A DNA stretch of 64,000 nt from Chitinophaga sp. H8 (GTDB lineage: Bacteria > Bacteroidota > Bacteroidia > Chitinophagales > Chitinophagaceae), in the NCBI RefSeq assembly GCF_040567655.1, contig NZ_JBEXAC010000002.1:620001-684000 (forward strand), written 5' to 3'. The translations under genes were made by a program, and so were the position numbers. Numbering within the stretch: the stretch's first letter is position 1; each line of letters opens with the position of its first letter. The notes beneath the pieces were generated by a model. That model was not told the DNA's origin. It ran no database searches and was given only the letters and a program-made list of their open reading frames with translations. Positions 36,144 to 44,818 of the stretch are shown here, in pieces.

Positions 36144-37517
36144 ATGCAAGAAACGGCATCCATTTTTTTAGAGAAGAGTGAACAAAAAGCGGCCGATCTG
36201 GGCCATCGCCAAACGATAAATTTTAATATCGGTAAATATAACGCTGCTGTAAAAAATGGGAAAGAGCAGTTTGCCGACCTCCTCACCGCGCGCGAAAGAG
36301 CTAAAAATATTAAGTGGAGAGCCATAGAACATCTTGACAAGCACCTGGAAGAGTTTGAATCCAACTTCCAGAAACGCGGTGGAAAAGTGATTTGGGCCGA
36401 AACAGCAGAACAGGTACAACAGGAAATACTGGCCATCTGCCAGGCCAAACAATGCAAAAGCATCGTAAAAAGTAAATCCATGGCTACGGAAGAAGTGCAC
36501 CTGAACAGCTTCCTGGCAAACAATGGTATTGAATGCGTAGAAACAGACCTGGGGGAATATATCCAGCAACTGGACGGAGAACCTCCCTATCATATCGTTA
36601 CACCGGCCATGCATAAAAGCAAGGAAGATGTAGCCCGCCTCTTTGCCGAAAAACTCGGTACAGATCCATCGCTTACCCCTCAACAGCTGACACTGGTTGC
36701 CAGGGAAAAACTGCGGCAAAAATACCTGGAAGCTGAAATTGGCATCACCGGCGCCAACTTCATCATAGCAGATACCGGCTCTATCGCCGTATCGGAAAAT
36801 GAAGGCAATGCCCGCTTAACCACTGCATTTCCCAAAACACATATTGTACTGGTAGGTATTGAAAAAGTACTACCCTCTATTAACGACCTGGCCCTGTTCT
36901 GGCCATTACTGGCGACCTATGGCACCGGCCAGAAGGTAACTTCGTATAATTCTGTTTTCAGTGGTCCGCGACAGGAGCATGAAGCAGATGGCCCGGAAGA
37001 AATGTATGTGATCCTGATGGACAACGGCCGTACCAACCTGCTCCAGGATGTGCAGGCAAGGGAAGCATTATACTGCATCCGCTGCGGCTCCTGCCTGAAT
37101 GCCTGCCCTGTCTATAAAAACATTGGCGGTCATACTTATGGCAGCACCTATAGCGGCCCAATCGGGGCAGTAATCACCCCACACCTGAAAGGAATGGAAT
37201 CCTATATGCATCTCAGTTATGCATCCTCTTTATGTGGCAACTGTACAGAGGTATGCCCGGTACGCATCAACCTGCATGAACTCCTCCTGCATAACCGGCA
37301 CAAGGCTGTAGAAGAAAACCTCACCACCGGCGGCGAAAAGCTGGCCTGGTTTGGTTGGAAACAAGCCTGCCTGAGCCGCAGAATGATGAATCTTGCCAGT
37401 GGAAAAATGAAAAACTTTATGATGCGCAAATTCTTCACCAAAGCATGGGGAGAGCAACGGGAATTACCCGTTTTTGCCCCCAAATCCTTTAACCAGCTCT
37501 GGAAAGAAAGAAAATAA
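36144..37517 (+). CDS. LutB/YkgF-type lactate utilisation iron-sulfur protein
   Basis: 457-residue cytoplasmic protein of the LutB family, which with LutA and LutC oxidises L-lactate to pyruvate. Seen: LUD domain (about 70-290, with EVHLNSFLANNGIECVETDLGEY and IADTGSIAVSENEGN, cited as markers) and a two-cluster ferredoxin domain, CIRCGSCLNACPVY and CGNCTEVCPV. The frame stays open to 36069, but that extension is hydrophobic and covers the promoter; ATG 36144 fits the family N-terminus. lutA and lutC are not in the window. Confidence 0.86.
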   Translation: MQETASIFLEKSEQKAADLGHRQTINFNIGKYNAAVKNGKEQFADLLTARERAKNIKWRAIEHLDKHLEEFESNFQKRGGKVIWAETAEQVQQEILAICQAKQCKSIVKSKSMATEEVHLNSFLANNGIECVETDLGEYIQQLDGEPPYHIVTPAMHKSKEDVARLFAEKLGTDPSLTPQQLTLVAREKLRQKYLEAEIGITGANFIIADTGSIAVSENEGNARLTTAFPKTHIVLVGIEKVLPSINDLALFWPLLATYGTGQKVTSYNSVFSGPRQEHEADGPEEMYVILMDNGRTNLLQDVQAREALYCIRCGSCLNACPVYKNIGGHTYGSTYSGPIGAVITPHLKGMESYMHLSYASSLCGNCTEVCPVRINLHELLLHNRHKAVEENLTTGGEKLAWFGWKQACLSRRMMNLASGKMKNFMMRKFFTKAWGEQRELPVFAPKSFNQLWKERK

Positions 37518-37529
37518 ACCCCAATATTA

Positions 37530-38207
37530 CTATAAAGCTGCTTTCAATTGTGCTTCCACCCTTTCCAGCATGATCTGGTGTGCTTGTCCATTAAGATGTA
37601 TTCCATCTCCGCTATTATACGCTTCTTTTATTGTACCATCATCATTAGACATACCACTCCAGAAATCAATATAAGTAAGGGGATAATCTGCTTTAATAAC
37701 ATCCTTCATACGGATCAGCGCATTTTGCTTAGCCGTATCTGAATTGCGCGACTGTGTAGTAGTGATAAAGCATTTTATATCGTGCGCTTTGGCAATATCA
37801 TTCAGTAAAGCAAGGTTATGACGATACTCTTCTATCGACACCCCGGCAATAATATCATTGGAAGGCATATTAATGATAATGATATCTGGTTTCAGGGATA
37901 AGGCTTTGGTAATATTGTGTTCTTTGTCAACCGCCGCTCTGCCAGCCACGGGGGTAGCCGTATCCGGTAAAATATGGTAGGTGGTATATCCTCCTACTGC
38001 CAGATTGGTCACTTCATTTTCACTATTCTGCTCCTGTACATATTTCCGGAAAAGGTTTACCCAGGCGCTGTCTTTTGATTTAGGGCCTGCACCTTCCGCT
38101 GTAGAAGAACCCAATACTACGATGTGGTGCTGTTTCGCCTGTTTTTGTACACACGCAAACTGCAGCGAAATAATAAATAACAGGAACAGGATACTTAATT
38201 TTTGCAT
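37530..38207 (-). CDS. SGNH/GDSL hydrolase lipoprotein
   Basis: 225-residue secreted esterase-like protein. Seen: lipoprotein signal with Cys19 (LQFAC), block I GSSTAEG with nucleophile S35, block III-type NMPSNDI, and the C-terminal GDGIHLNGQAH with the catalytic Asp and His. These are the SGNH signature blocks. Substrates in the family include acetylated sugars and lipids; none can be chosen here. It converges with the lutB-like gene. Confidence 0.87.
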   Translation of the reverse strand: MQKLSILFLLFIISLQFACVQKQAKQHHIVVLGSSTAEGAGPKSKDSAWVNLFRKYVQEQNSENEVTNLAVGGYTTYHILPDTATPVAGRAAVDKEHNITKALSLKPDIIIINMPSNDIIAGVSIEEYRHNLALLNDIAKAHDIKCFITTTQSRNSDTAKQNALIRMKDVIKADYPLTYIDFWSGMSNDDGTIKEAYNSGDGIHLNGQAHQIMLERVEAQLKAAL

Positions 38208-38237
38208 AGTGTTACTACTTTATAATGATGGAATTGC

Positions 38238-39776
38238 TTATTTGGCGGGAGTAAAAGGCACTTTTATTCTAATGCGCACCGGCTCAAAGTCGGATGCAGG
38301 TATCCATGATGGTCCTGCTTTAATGACACGGATAGCTTCTTCATCAAATGCAGCTCCCATGCTTTTAATAATCTTAAAATCCTGGAGCGTACCATTGCCC
38401 ATTACCTTAAAGGATACACGGACATTACCGGATAACTTCTTTTCACGCTCTGCGTCCGGATATACGGTATTATTTTTAAGATACTGCTGGTATGCTTTCC
38501 ATCCATTATCGGGTTCCGGTCTGCGATAAGCCCGTGGTTCGCTGTTATTTTCGCTCCCGGCCAAAACACCTTTGCCTACCACTACAATGTCGTCCAGGCC
38601 CTTATTATTTTCAGCCAGTGCAATATTCAGGTTATTATCGTTAGGGGATATCCGTAATTGTTTACTGTCAAACCCGATATAGCTCACCGAAAGGTCTACC
38701 ATCCTGCCGGTGTCTACCTGGAGCACAAATTCTCCCTGGCTATTTGTAACAGCGCCCTGTTGCGGCTTTCCGGGTACAGATACCACCACACCTGGCAAAG
38801 TACTGCCATTTGCCTGATCGGTTACCTTACCTCTCAGCATACGGACATTTGTTGCGGATGGGCTAGCCATCCCCCGGATCATGATCTTTCCCTTTGGCTG
38901 CTCATTGGTAACCACCACGCCGCTTGCTTTACCCTGCAATTGCTTAGTAATGTCTCCGCTCACCTTACTGGTATCCGGCATGGCCAGGCTAACACCCTCT
39001 TTTTCTGTGTGCAGCGCTTTTTCCTCTCCTTTGGCAATACGCAGCTGGTTTAAAGGAGGTGCTGGTTTGGCATACATGATCGTATTATCCGGTCCGGGCA
39101 GTTCTTTAGCGGCTGATGCTGACGGAGCACTGCTCGCAGCATTGTTGGCCGCAATTGCTTCTGTGCTGGCAATCTGAGGAGCGGGTGCCTGCCTTTTGGC
39201 AGCAGCTTTCTGCTGGTCTAATGCAGGTTGCGCAGGAGCTGTAGCTGGCAAGGCATTCCGGGTAGCGGGTGCAGCAGCAATAGCAGGTTCCGGCGTCTTA
39301 TCCTGCAGCACACTTGCTGTTGCGGGCGCTTGATCTGCGGCTGCATCAGCAGGAGCATGACTGCTATCCATCGTATTAGCATATGGTGTAGCAGCTGCGG
39401 CACTGTCGGCATGTTGCTCTTCTACTCTTACAATAGGCCGTTCTTTAGGCAGCTGCTGATGCCAGATCCACCATGCGCCGGAGGTAACCAGCAGCAGGAT
39501 GGCGGCCGCTGCTGCCCAGCGGGAATACATCGGCACTACCTTTCTTTGCCGGGATGCCGCCACTCTTGCAGCCAGGCGGGCCTGTAAGTCATCCAGGTGC
39601 ACTTGCTGATCAGGCGGATGCTGATCAAAGCCTTCCAGCGCTTCTGCCAGAAAAGGATCATCCAACGCCTGGCGTTCCAGGGCGTGCATAGCCTTATCGT
39701 CCAGCTCCCCGGCAAGGTACTGGCGAATGAGTTCGGCACTCACTTCCGGCCTTTTATGTGATGACTTATCTGGCAT
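38238..39776 (-). CDS. anti-sigma-like membrane protein with carboxypeptidase-like and TonB C-terminal domains
   Basis: 512 residues. Seen: cytoplasmic N-terminus with an anti-sigma-like LIRQYLAGELDDKAMHALER helix (17-36), one membrane helix (87-106), an Ala/Pro/Gln-rich linker (about 110-245), a short KASGVVVTNEQPKGKIMIRG segment like a SusC plug start, a carboxypeptidase-D-regulatory-like beta domain (about 317-400), and a TonB C-terminal type domain (about 420-512, YPDAEREKKLSGNVRVSF). It overlaps the sigma factor gene by 11 bp, so the two are translationally coupled. Likely role: membrane anti-sigma factor with a periplasmic sensing or transducing part. Confidence 0.82.
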   Translation of the reverse strand: MPDKSSHKRPEVSAELIRQYLAGELDDKAMHALERQALDDPFLAEALEGFDQHPPDQQVHLDDLQARLAARVAASRQRKVVPMYSRWAAAAAILLLVTSGAWWIWHQQLPKERPIVRVEEQHADSAAAATPYANTMDSSHAPADAAADQAPATASVLQDKTPEPAIAAAPATRNALPATAPAQPALDQQKAAAKRQAPAPQIASTEAIAANNAASSAPSASAAKELPGPDNTIMYAKPAPPLNQLRIAKGEEKALHTEKEGVSLAMPDTSKVSGDITKQLQGKASGVVVTNEQPKGKIMIRGMASPSATNVRMLRGKVTDQANGSTLPGVVVSVPGKPQQGAVTNSQGEFVLQVDTGRMVDLSVSYIGFDSKQLRISPNDNNLNIALAENNKGLDDIVVVGKGVLAGSENNSEPRAYRRPEPDNGWKAYQQYLKNNTVYPDAEREKKLSGNVRVSFKVMGNGTLQDFKIIKSMGAAFDEEAIRVIKAGPSWIPASDFEPVRIRIKVPFTPAK

Positions 39777-40347
39777 GCTGTTGTTCTATACAAATTTTCA
39801 GGTTACGCTTACCATTCTGGATATAGCTTTTTACCTTATTCATCTCATACCCGGTGATCAGGCATACCTCCCGGTAGCTCTTCTCTTCCAGGTAAAAGAG
39901 ATTTACACTCCTTTTCTGTTCTTCCGGCAGGGTTTCCAGACACTTTTCCATTACCTGCAGGTTGTTTTCCAGGCTAAATCCATTTTCATGATGCAGTATT
40001 TCCTCACTTTCCATAAGCGGGCGGTCTTCAATAGACACCTGCCTGCCCTCCTTGTTTTTCATCGCCCTTAGCTTCATCAGACAATGATTCCGTGCTAAAA
40101 CATGCAACCAGCTTTTGAAGTTCTGCACTTCATATTGCTTTAATTTGACAATTAACTCCTCAAAAATCTGCATCACTGCATCTTTACTGGCTTCTTCATC
40201 AAAATACTTCAGACATACCCCATATACCAGCCCCATATACCGCTGATATAAGGCAGCCAGAAAGTCGAGCTTGCCGGAAGCTTTATACTCCCGGATCAAC
40301 TCCGCATCATCTGTATCCTGCATTATATTTTGCTGTAAGAAGGCCAT
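39766..40347 (-). CDS. ECF-type RNA polymerase sigma factor
   Basis: 193-residue sigma-70 family factor. Seen: region 2 (about 25-90) with LYQRYMGLVYGVCLKYF and SWLHVLARNHCLMKLR, and region 4 (about 135-185) with LPEEQKRSVNLFYLEEKSYREV and a helix-turn-helix. A second in-frame ATG at 40323 (MQDTDDAEL) is an equally good start. It overlaps the downstream anti-sigma-like gene. Confidence 0.9.
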   Translation of the reverse strand: MAFLQQNIMQDTDDAELIREYKASGKLDFLAALYQRYMGLVYGVCLKYFDEEASKDAVMQIFEELIVKLKQYEVQNFKSWLHVLARNHCLMKLRAMKNKEGRQVSIEDRPLMESEEILHHENGFSLENNLQVMEKCLETLPEEQKRSVNLFYLEEKSYREVCLITGYEMNKVKSYIQNGKRNLKICIEQQHAR

Positions 40348-40353
40348 GTTTTT

Positions 40354-40711
40354 GAGCTGTTAGCTGTTGGCTATTAGCTTTTAGCTGATTGCGTTTTGAA
40401 CTGTGAGCTAGCAGTTAGCTTTTAGCAGTTAGCTATTAGCTGATTGCGTTTTGAGCATTGAATTTTATATGAATATTTTAACTAGCCATGAACTATGCTA
40501 AACAAGCTATAAAATTTTCGGCAATGTAGGGTAAATAATTGAAAGATAACCACCCGGAATGAGCCATAGGCGGATAACAAGAGAAACAAAAGCAATTGCC
40601 ACAAATAAGTAAGCACCGGCAAATACCGGTGCTCACAACATATTTTGATAAATGGGCTTAAAGCCAACTGCTCTCAACAAATGAACTTCAAGCTAACAGC
40701 TAAAAGCTAAT
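40354..40711. repeat. heptad-repeat intergenic element C (paired inverted arrays)
   Basis: Left array 40354-40388 (GAGCTGT, TAGCTGT, TGGCTAT, TAGCTTT, TAGCTGA) and a second at 40417-40443. The 19-bp TTAGCTGATTGCGTTTTGA is repeated exactly at 40381-40399 and 40436-40454. Related heptads (TAGCCAT, GAACTAT) continue near 40483. The right array 40691-40711 (AGCTAAC, AGCTAAA, AGCTAAT) is inverted and overlaps the TAG stop codon of purH (40707-40709). Confidence 0.78.
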
Positions 40712-42221
40712 GCCTAAAGTGCCTCATTCCTGTCATCACCATTACCAGACCGTTTTCTTTGCAATAAGTGATGGAATCATTATCGCGCAGGGAACCTCCT
40801 GGTTGTATCAATGCTTTGATACCAGCTTCATGGGCAATACGGGCACAATCATCAAACGGGAAAAACGCGTCTGAAGCCAGTACAGCATCTTTCAGGTCAA
40901 AATCAAATTGTTTGGCTTTTTCTATCGCATGACGCAGCGCATCAATGCGGGAAGTCTGGCCGCAACCTTTTCCTACCAGCTGACGGTCTTTCACCAGTGC
41001 AATGGCATTGGATTTCAAGTGCTTACATACCAGGTTAGCAAATTCCAGGTCTGCTTTTTCTCCGGCATCCGCAGGACGGGCGCCTACATCATTCCACTCC
41101 TTATAGTTACCATTGTCTGTATCCTGCAACAACACCCCATTCAGTACATTTTTAAACATATGTCCTGATTTTAAAGGTGCTTTTTGTTCCAGCAAGATCC
41201 GGTTTTTCTTTGCCTGCAGTACAGTCAGCGCATCTGCATCAAAACCCGGCGCAATCAGTATTTCGAAGAATATTTCGCTGATAGCAGCGGCCGTTACAGC
41301 GTCTACTACTGCATTACAGATCAGTACACCACCAAAAGCACTTTCCTTATCACCCGCCAATGCAGCATCCCAGGCTGCTTTCAGCGTAGGACGGGAAGCA
41401 ATACCACATACATTGGTATGTTTGATCACCGCAAAAGTAGTTTCCTTAAACTCTGCGATCAACTGACAGGCAGCGTCTACATCCACCAGGTTGTTATAGG
41501 AAAGCTCTTTGCCATGCAGTTTATTAAATGTTTCAGACAGATCACCGTAGAAAACACCACGCTGATGCGGGTTTTCTCCATAACGCATTACCTGGCCTTC
41601 CGGTACAGATACCTGGAAACAAGCACCCGGCTCATTATTCAGGAAATACTGGGAAATCGCTACGTCATAATGTGCACATACTTCAAATGCCTTAGCTGCA
41701 AAACCCCGGCGGTCTTCCAAAGAAGTAGCCCCATTGTTTTCCACCAATACCTTCTCCAGATCAGCATACTGATCCTTAGAAGCAACAATCACTACATCTT
41801 TAAAATTCTTTCCTGCGGCACGGATCAGGGATACTCCTCCAATATCTATCTTCTCAATAATAGCCTGCTCTTCCTTAGTAGATTTCACCGTTTCCTCAAA
41901 AGGATACAGGTCTACAATGACCAGGTCTATTTCAGGAATTTCATACTCTTTCAGCTGCTGCAGGTCCTGTGCATTCTCACGACGGGCAAGGATACCTCCA
42001 AATACTTTGGGATGCAGTGTTTTTACACGGCCACCTAAAATAGAAGGATAAGCAGTAAGATCTTCTACAGCTACACATTTTACACCTTGTTCTTCAATAA
42101 ATTGCTGCGTACCGCCGGTAGAATAGATGGTTACACCTTGCTCACCCAACTTTTTGACAATATTCTCCAGGTTATCTTTATAGAAAACGGAGATCAGTGC
42201 CGATTTAATTTGCTTTTGCAT
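40707..42221 (-). CDS. purH: bifunctional AICAR transformylase/IMP cyclohydrolase
   Basis: 504-residue enzyme for the last two steps of purine synthesis to IMP. Seen: N-terminal MGS-like IMP cyclohydrolase domain (1-about 145, YSTGGTQQFI and GGRVKTLHPKVFGGIL) and the C-terminal transformylase domain with YGENPHQRGVFY, the catalytic KHTNVCGIA (K-H pair), and SDAFFPFDD. Slightly shorter than the E. coli enzyme (529). It starts 12 bp after the comEC stop on the same strand. Confidence 0.96.
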   Translation of the reverse strand: MQKQIKSALISVFYKDNLENIVKKLGEQGVTIYSTGGTQQFIEEQGVKCVAVEDLTAYPSILGGRVKTLHPKVFGGILARRENAQDLQQLKEYEIPEIDLVIVDLYPFEETVKSTKEEQAIIEKIDIGGVSLIRAAGKNFKDVVIVASKDQYADLEKVLVENNGATSLEDRRGFAAKAFEVCAHYDVAISQYFLNNEPGACFQVSVPEGQVMRYGENPHQRGVFYGDLSETFNKLHGKELSYNNLVDVDAACQLIAEFKETTFAVIKHTNVCGIASRPTLKAAWDAALAGDKESAFGGVLICNAVVDAVTAAAISEIFFEILIAPGFDADALTVLQAKKNRILLEQKAPLKSGHMFKNVLNGVLLQDTDNGNYKEWNDVGARPADAGEKADLEFANLVCKHLKSNAIALVKDRQLVGKGCGQTSRIDALRHAIEKAKQFDFDLKDAVLASDAFFPFDDCARIAHEAGIKALIQPGGSLRDNDSITYCKENGLVMVMTGMRHFRH

Positions 42222-42233
42222 GAATGGAAAACA

Positions 42234-44312
42234 TTAGAAATTAATAACATAGGCTCCCTGGTCTGGAACCGAAAAGCAGCGCAAAGTTAGCGCGTAACAA
42301 TCATTTTTCCATTGTTGAATCTTCCGGTAGGAGTTAGATCCATCAAAAATAAGATGGTCAAATTCGAAAAATCGCTTCAACTGTTTGATATCCACGTCTG
42401 GATTATGTGACAGCAAAATATAATCTGTTCTGAATTTTTTCCTGGGCACTGTTACCGGCAACCGCGCATTAATGATCACCAGCTGCTTGCTGCCAAAACG
42501 AAAATACCTTCCCAGCTGTACCAGGTGAGGTATCTTGTCGGCACTCACCCTTAAACCTGATCGTACTGCCTGTATTTGCCGGGCAATAGATGTTTGCCAC
42601 AACCCGGTATCTCCTGCAAACTGCACCTGATTACCAGCAATAAAATCAATCGCTGTATATGCAGGGACATGATAGATGATCACCTTTTGCTGTTGCTGGC
42701 TCCTGATAATGTTAGCCGCATGCAGCAACGAACATAACAGGCACATACCCAGCGCTGCATGCAGCCCCCTCCTCCATTTCAATAGCCACCAGGATCCCAG
42801 CGCTGCCAGTAACAGGTACATACAAATGGTTTGATATACATTGATATGCAGGTGAGTGATCAATCCATAAGGCAGCCCGTTGAGCCATTCTACCCATCCA
42901 TTCATGCTGCTGATCAGGTATCTCACCCCTATACCCACATACATGGCTACTTCATGTATAGGGGCCAACAATAACAAAAGTATCTCTCCATAGATCACGA
43001 TGCCCGACAAGGGGACTGCTACCATATTGGCTAAAAGAAAATAAACCGGAAACTGATGGAAGTAAAACAAACATACCGGCAGGGTTAATATTTGGGCAGC
43101 TAATGATAATGCGGCTATTTCCCATAATTTATCCAGCCATTTATACCTGATGTACCAGGCCTTATACAAGGGTTTATAAAACAACAGGATGCTCAATACA
43201 GCTAAATAAGATAAAATGAACCCGGTGTCCGCAATGAAATGGGGCCGGTAACATAATAACAGAAATGCAGAAGCTGCCAGTGTATTATAACTGTTGCTAT
43301 GTCGCCCAAGCAAGAGCTTTCCTATTGCCATAGCCGAAAAGGTAACAACTGCGCGCAATACAGCTGCCGCTGCACCGGTAAGAAAAGCAAAACCCCAAAG
43401 CGCCATTAGCAATACCAGGGTTTTGGTAAAACGTGCAAACGCATTACCTGTCCACCATTGCAGCAACCATAACAGGGTAATGTAAATCAATCCTACATGC
43501 ATCCCCGAAATAGCAATAATATGGACAATACCGGTATTAGTGTATGCCTGTACAATATCCTTATCCAGTGCCTGCCGGTCGCCTATTAGCAATGCCTGGG
43601 CCAGCCCGCTTTCCAGCCCCTCTCCCAGATATTGCCGCAGCGTATATAAACAATACTGCCGGCAGCGTAGTATCAATCTGGTAAACGGTTGGCCACCATC
43701 CGCCGGCAATATGTACCAATCACGCGGCTGCAGATAGGCCTGATGAAAGATCTGCTGGTAAGCACAATACTGCCGGTAGTCAAATACACCCGGATTGCCA
43801 CTGTTGCCCACAGGTTGTAGCTTATTGACCACCAATAACTGTTGCCCGTATGTTAAAGCAGGTGCCGTACTATCTTTTGAGAAGTATAATAGTATCCTGC
43901 CCCGGGCAGATTGCCATTTGCCTGCTGTTAAAACACCTGTGACGGTTGCTGTAGTCTTCCAGGAGCGTGACCTTTCCTCCAAAGGGGCATCTATACTCAA
44001 GATCAGACGGGAAGTATCTACTAAAACTTTTCCAAAATAGCGCTTTTGATGACGGATATCTGACTGATATAACAATAACGCACCACTGCAACCAACTAAC
44101 AGGTACAGACATATTCCCTGTACCCAGCCATACCTAAACCTCGCCGACAAAGGCATACAGCCGGCTATACACAAGCCCGTAAGAAGCAACACTACAACAA
44201 GCAACAGGGTGTTCAAGCGCCAGGAATACTGTAACTGTAACAGGATGCCACCAATAAGTGGCACAATCAAACGGAGAAACGGGGCGCGTTTTAAGCCGGG
44301 TACAACAAACAT
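42234..44312 (-). CDS. ComEC/Rec2 family DNA uptake channel protein
   Basis: 692-residue polytopic membrane protein that carries transforming DNA across the inner membrane. Seen: N-terminal helices, an OB-like DUF4131 segment (about 80-200), the ComEC/Rec2 competence domain with GLAQALLIGDRQALD and IVHIIAISGMHVGLIY (about 245-280), about ten helices, and a C-terminal region (about 560-692) with HNPDVDIKQL, a shortened and degenerate form of the metallo-beta-lactamase domain found in long ComEC proteins. It probably shares a transcript with purH. Confidence 0.88.
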   Translation of the reverse strand: MFVVPGLKRAPFLRLIVPLIGGILLQLQYSWRLNTLLLVVVLLLTGLCIAGCMPLSARFRYGWVQGICLYLLVGCSGALLLYQSDIRHQKRYFGKVLVDTSRLILSIDAPLEERSRSWKTTATVTGVLTAGKWQSARGRILLYFSKDSTAPALTYGQQLLVVNKLQPVGNSGNPGVFDYRQYCAYQQIFHQAYLQPRDWYILPADGGQPFTRLILRCRQYCLYTLRQYLGEGLESGLAQALLIGDRQALDKDIVQAYTNTGIVHIIAISGMHVGLIYITLLWLLQWWTGNAFARFTKTLVLLMALWGFAFLTGAAAAVLRAVVTFSAMAIGKLLLGRHSNSYNTLAASAFLLLCYRPHFIADTGFILSYLAVLSILLFYKPLYKAWYIRYKWLDKLWEIAALSLAAQILTLPVCLFYFHQFPVYFLLANMVAVPLSGIVIYGEILLLLLAPIHEVAMYVGIGVRYLISSMNGWVEWLNGLPYGLITHLHINVYQTICMYLLLAALGSWWLLKWRRGLHAALGMCLLCSLLHAANIIRSQQQQKVIIYHVPAYTAIDFIAGNQVQFAGDTGLWQTSIARQIQAVRSGLRVSADKIPHLVQLGRYFRFGSKQLVIINARLPVTVPRKKFRTDYILLSHNPDVDIKQLKRFFEFDHLIFDGSNSYRKIQQWKNDCYALTLRCFSVPDQGAYVINF

Positions 44313-44704
44313 ATATCCGTATTGAGTGAGATTGCTTAGCTGAATAAAGGGTTAAAACGGGATCCCATGAATGGGTAACAGCCGCAATCCCCTGGGTTAA
44401 TTAACTCAATAACGAATTTAAACCCTGCCAGGCTGTTTTTTCTTAATTATAGGTTAACAACTTTTTCTACGGCAGAAAAATAGTTGGGAAAAATGATGGT
44501 ATATTTATATATTTATATTAATTTTAATTATTAAAATATTGTTAGTTAGTTTTATTTAAATAATGAATTTCATCATCTGTTATTGATTAGTTAACATCTT
44601 CTTTAGATATGAGATTTATTGTAAAATGCATTACCGGTCACAATATTGTTTCATTTATTTGAATCAATACTTGTGTCTTTAATGGTTATTTTGAGGGAAA
44701 AGAA

Positions 44705-44737
44705 AGCGCCTGATTTTCATCAGGCGCTGATTTTTTT
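44705..44737. terminator. hairpin with T run on the plus strand
   Basis: AGCGCCTGAT, loop TTTC, ATCAGGCGCT, then GATTTTTTT on the plus strand; the minus strand also has TTTCTTTT after it. No plus-strand gene ends here. Confidence 0.6.
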
Positions 44738-44754
44738 AGAACATACCATAAAAG

Positions 44755-44802
44755 AAAAAAGGCTGATGATCATCTTTTGCAAGATATTTCATCAGCCCTT
44801 TT
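44755..44802 (-). terminator. terminator of carB
   Basis: Arms AAAAAAGGCTGATGA and TCATCAGCCCTTTT; read on the minus strand the hairpin ends in TTTTTT, 16 bp after the carB stop. Confidence 0.75.
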
Positions 44803-44818
44803 AATATCTGAGATGAGT

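Larger units (their letters stand above)
44313..44818. other. gene-free AT-rich stretch between comEC and carB
   Basis: Holds two hairpins near its right end (44705-44737 and 44755-44802). The rest, especially 44440-44700, is very AT-rich with no supportable ORF. Confidence 0.5.

Noticed and set aside
41184..42038. 284-codon plus-strand ORF
   Set aside because: Antisense to purH; composition typical of a shadow frame.
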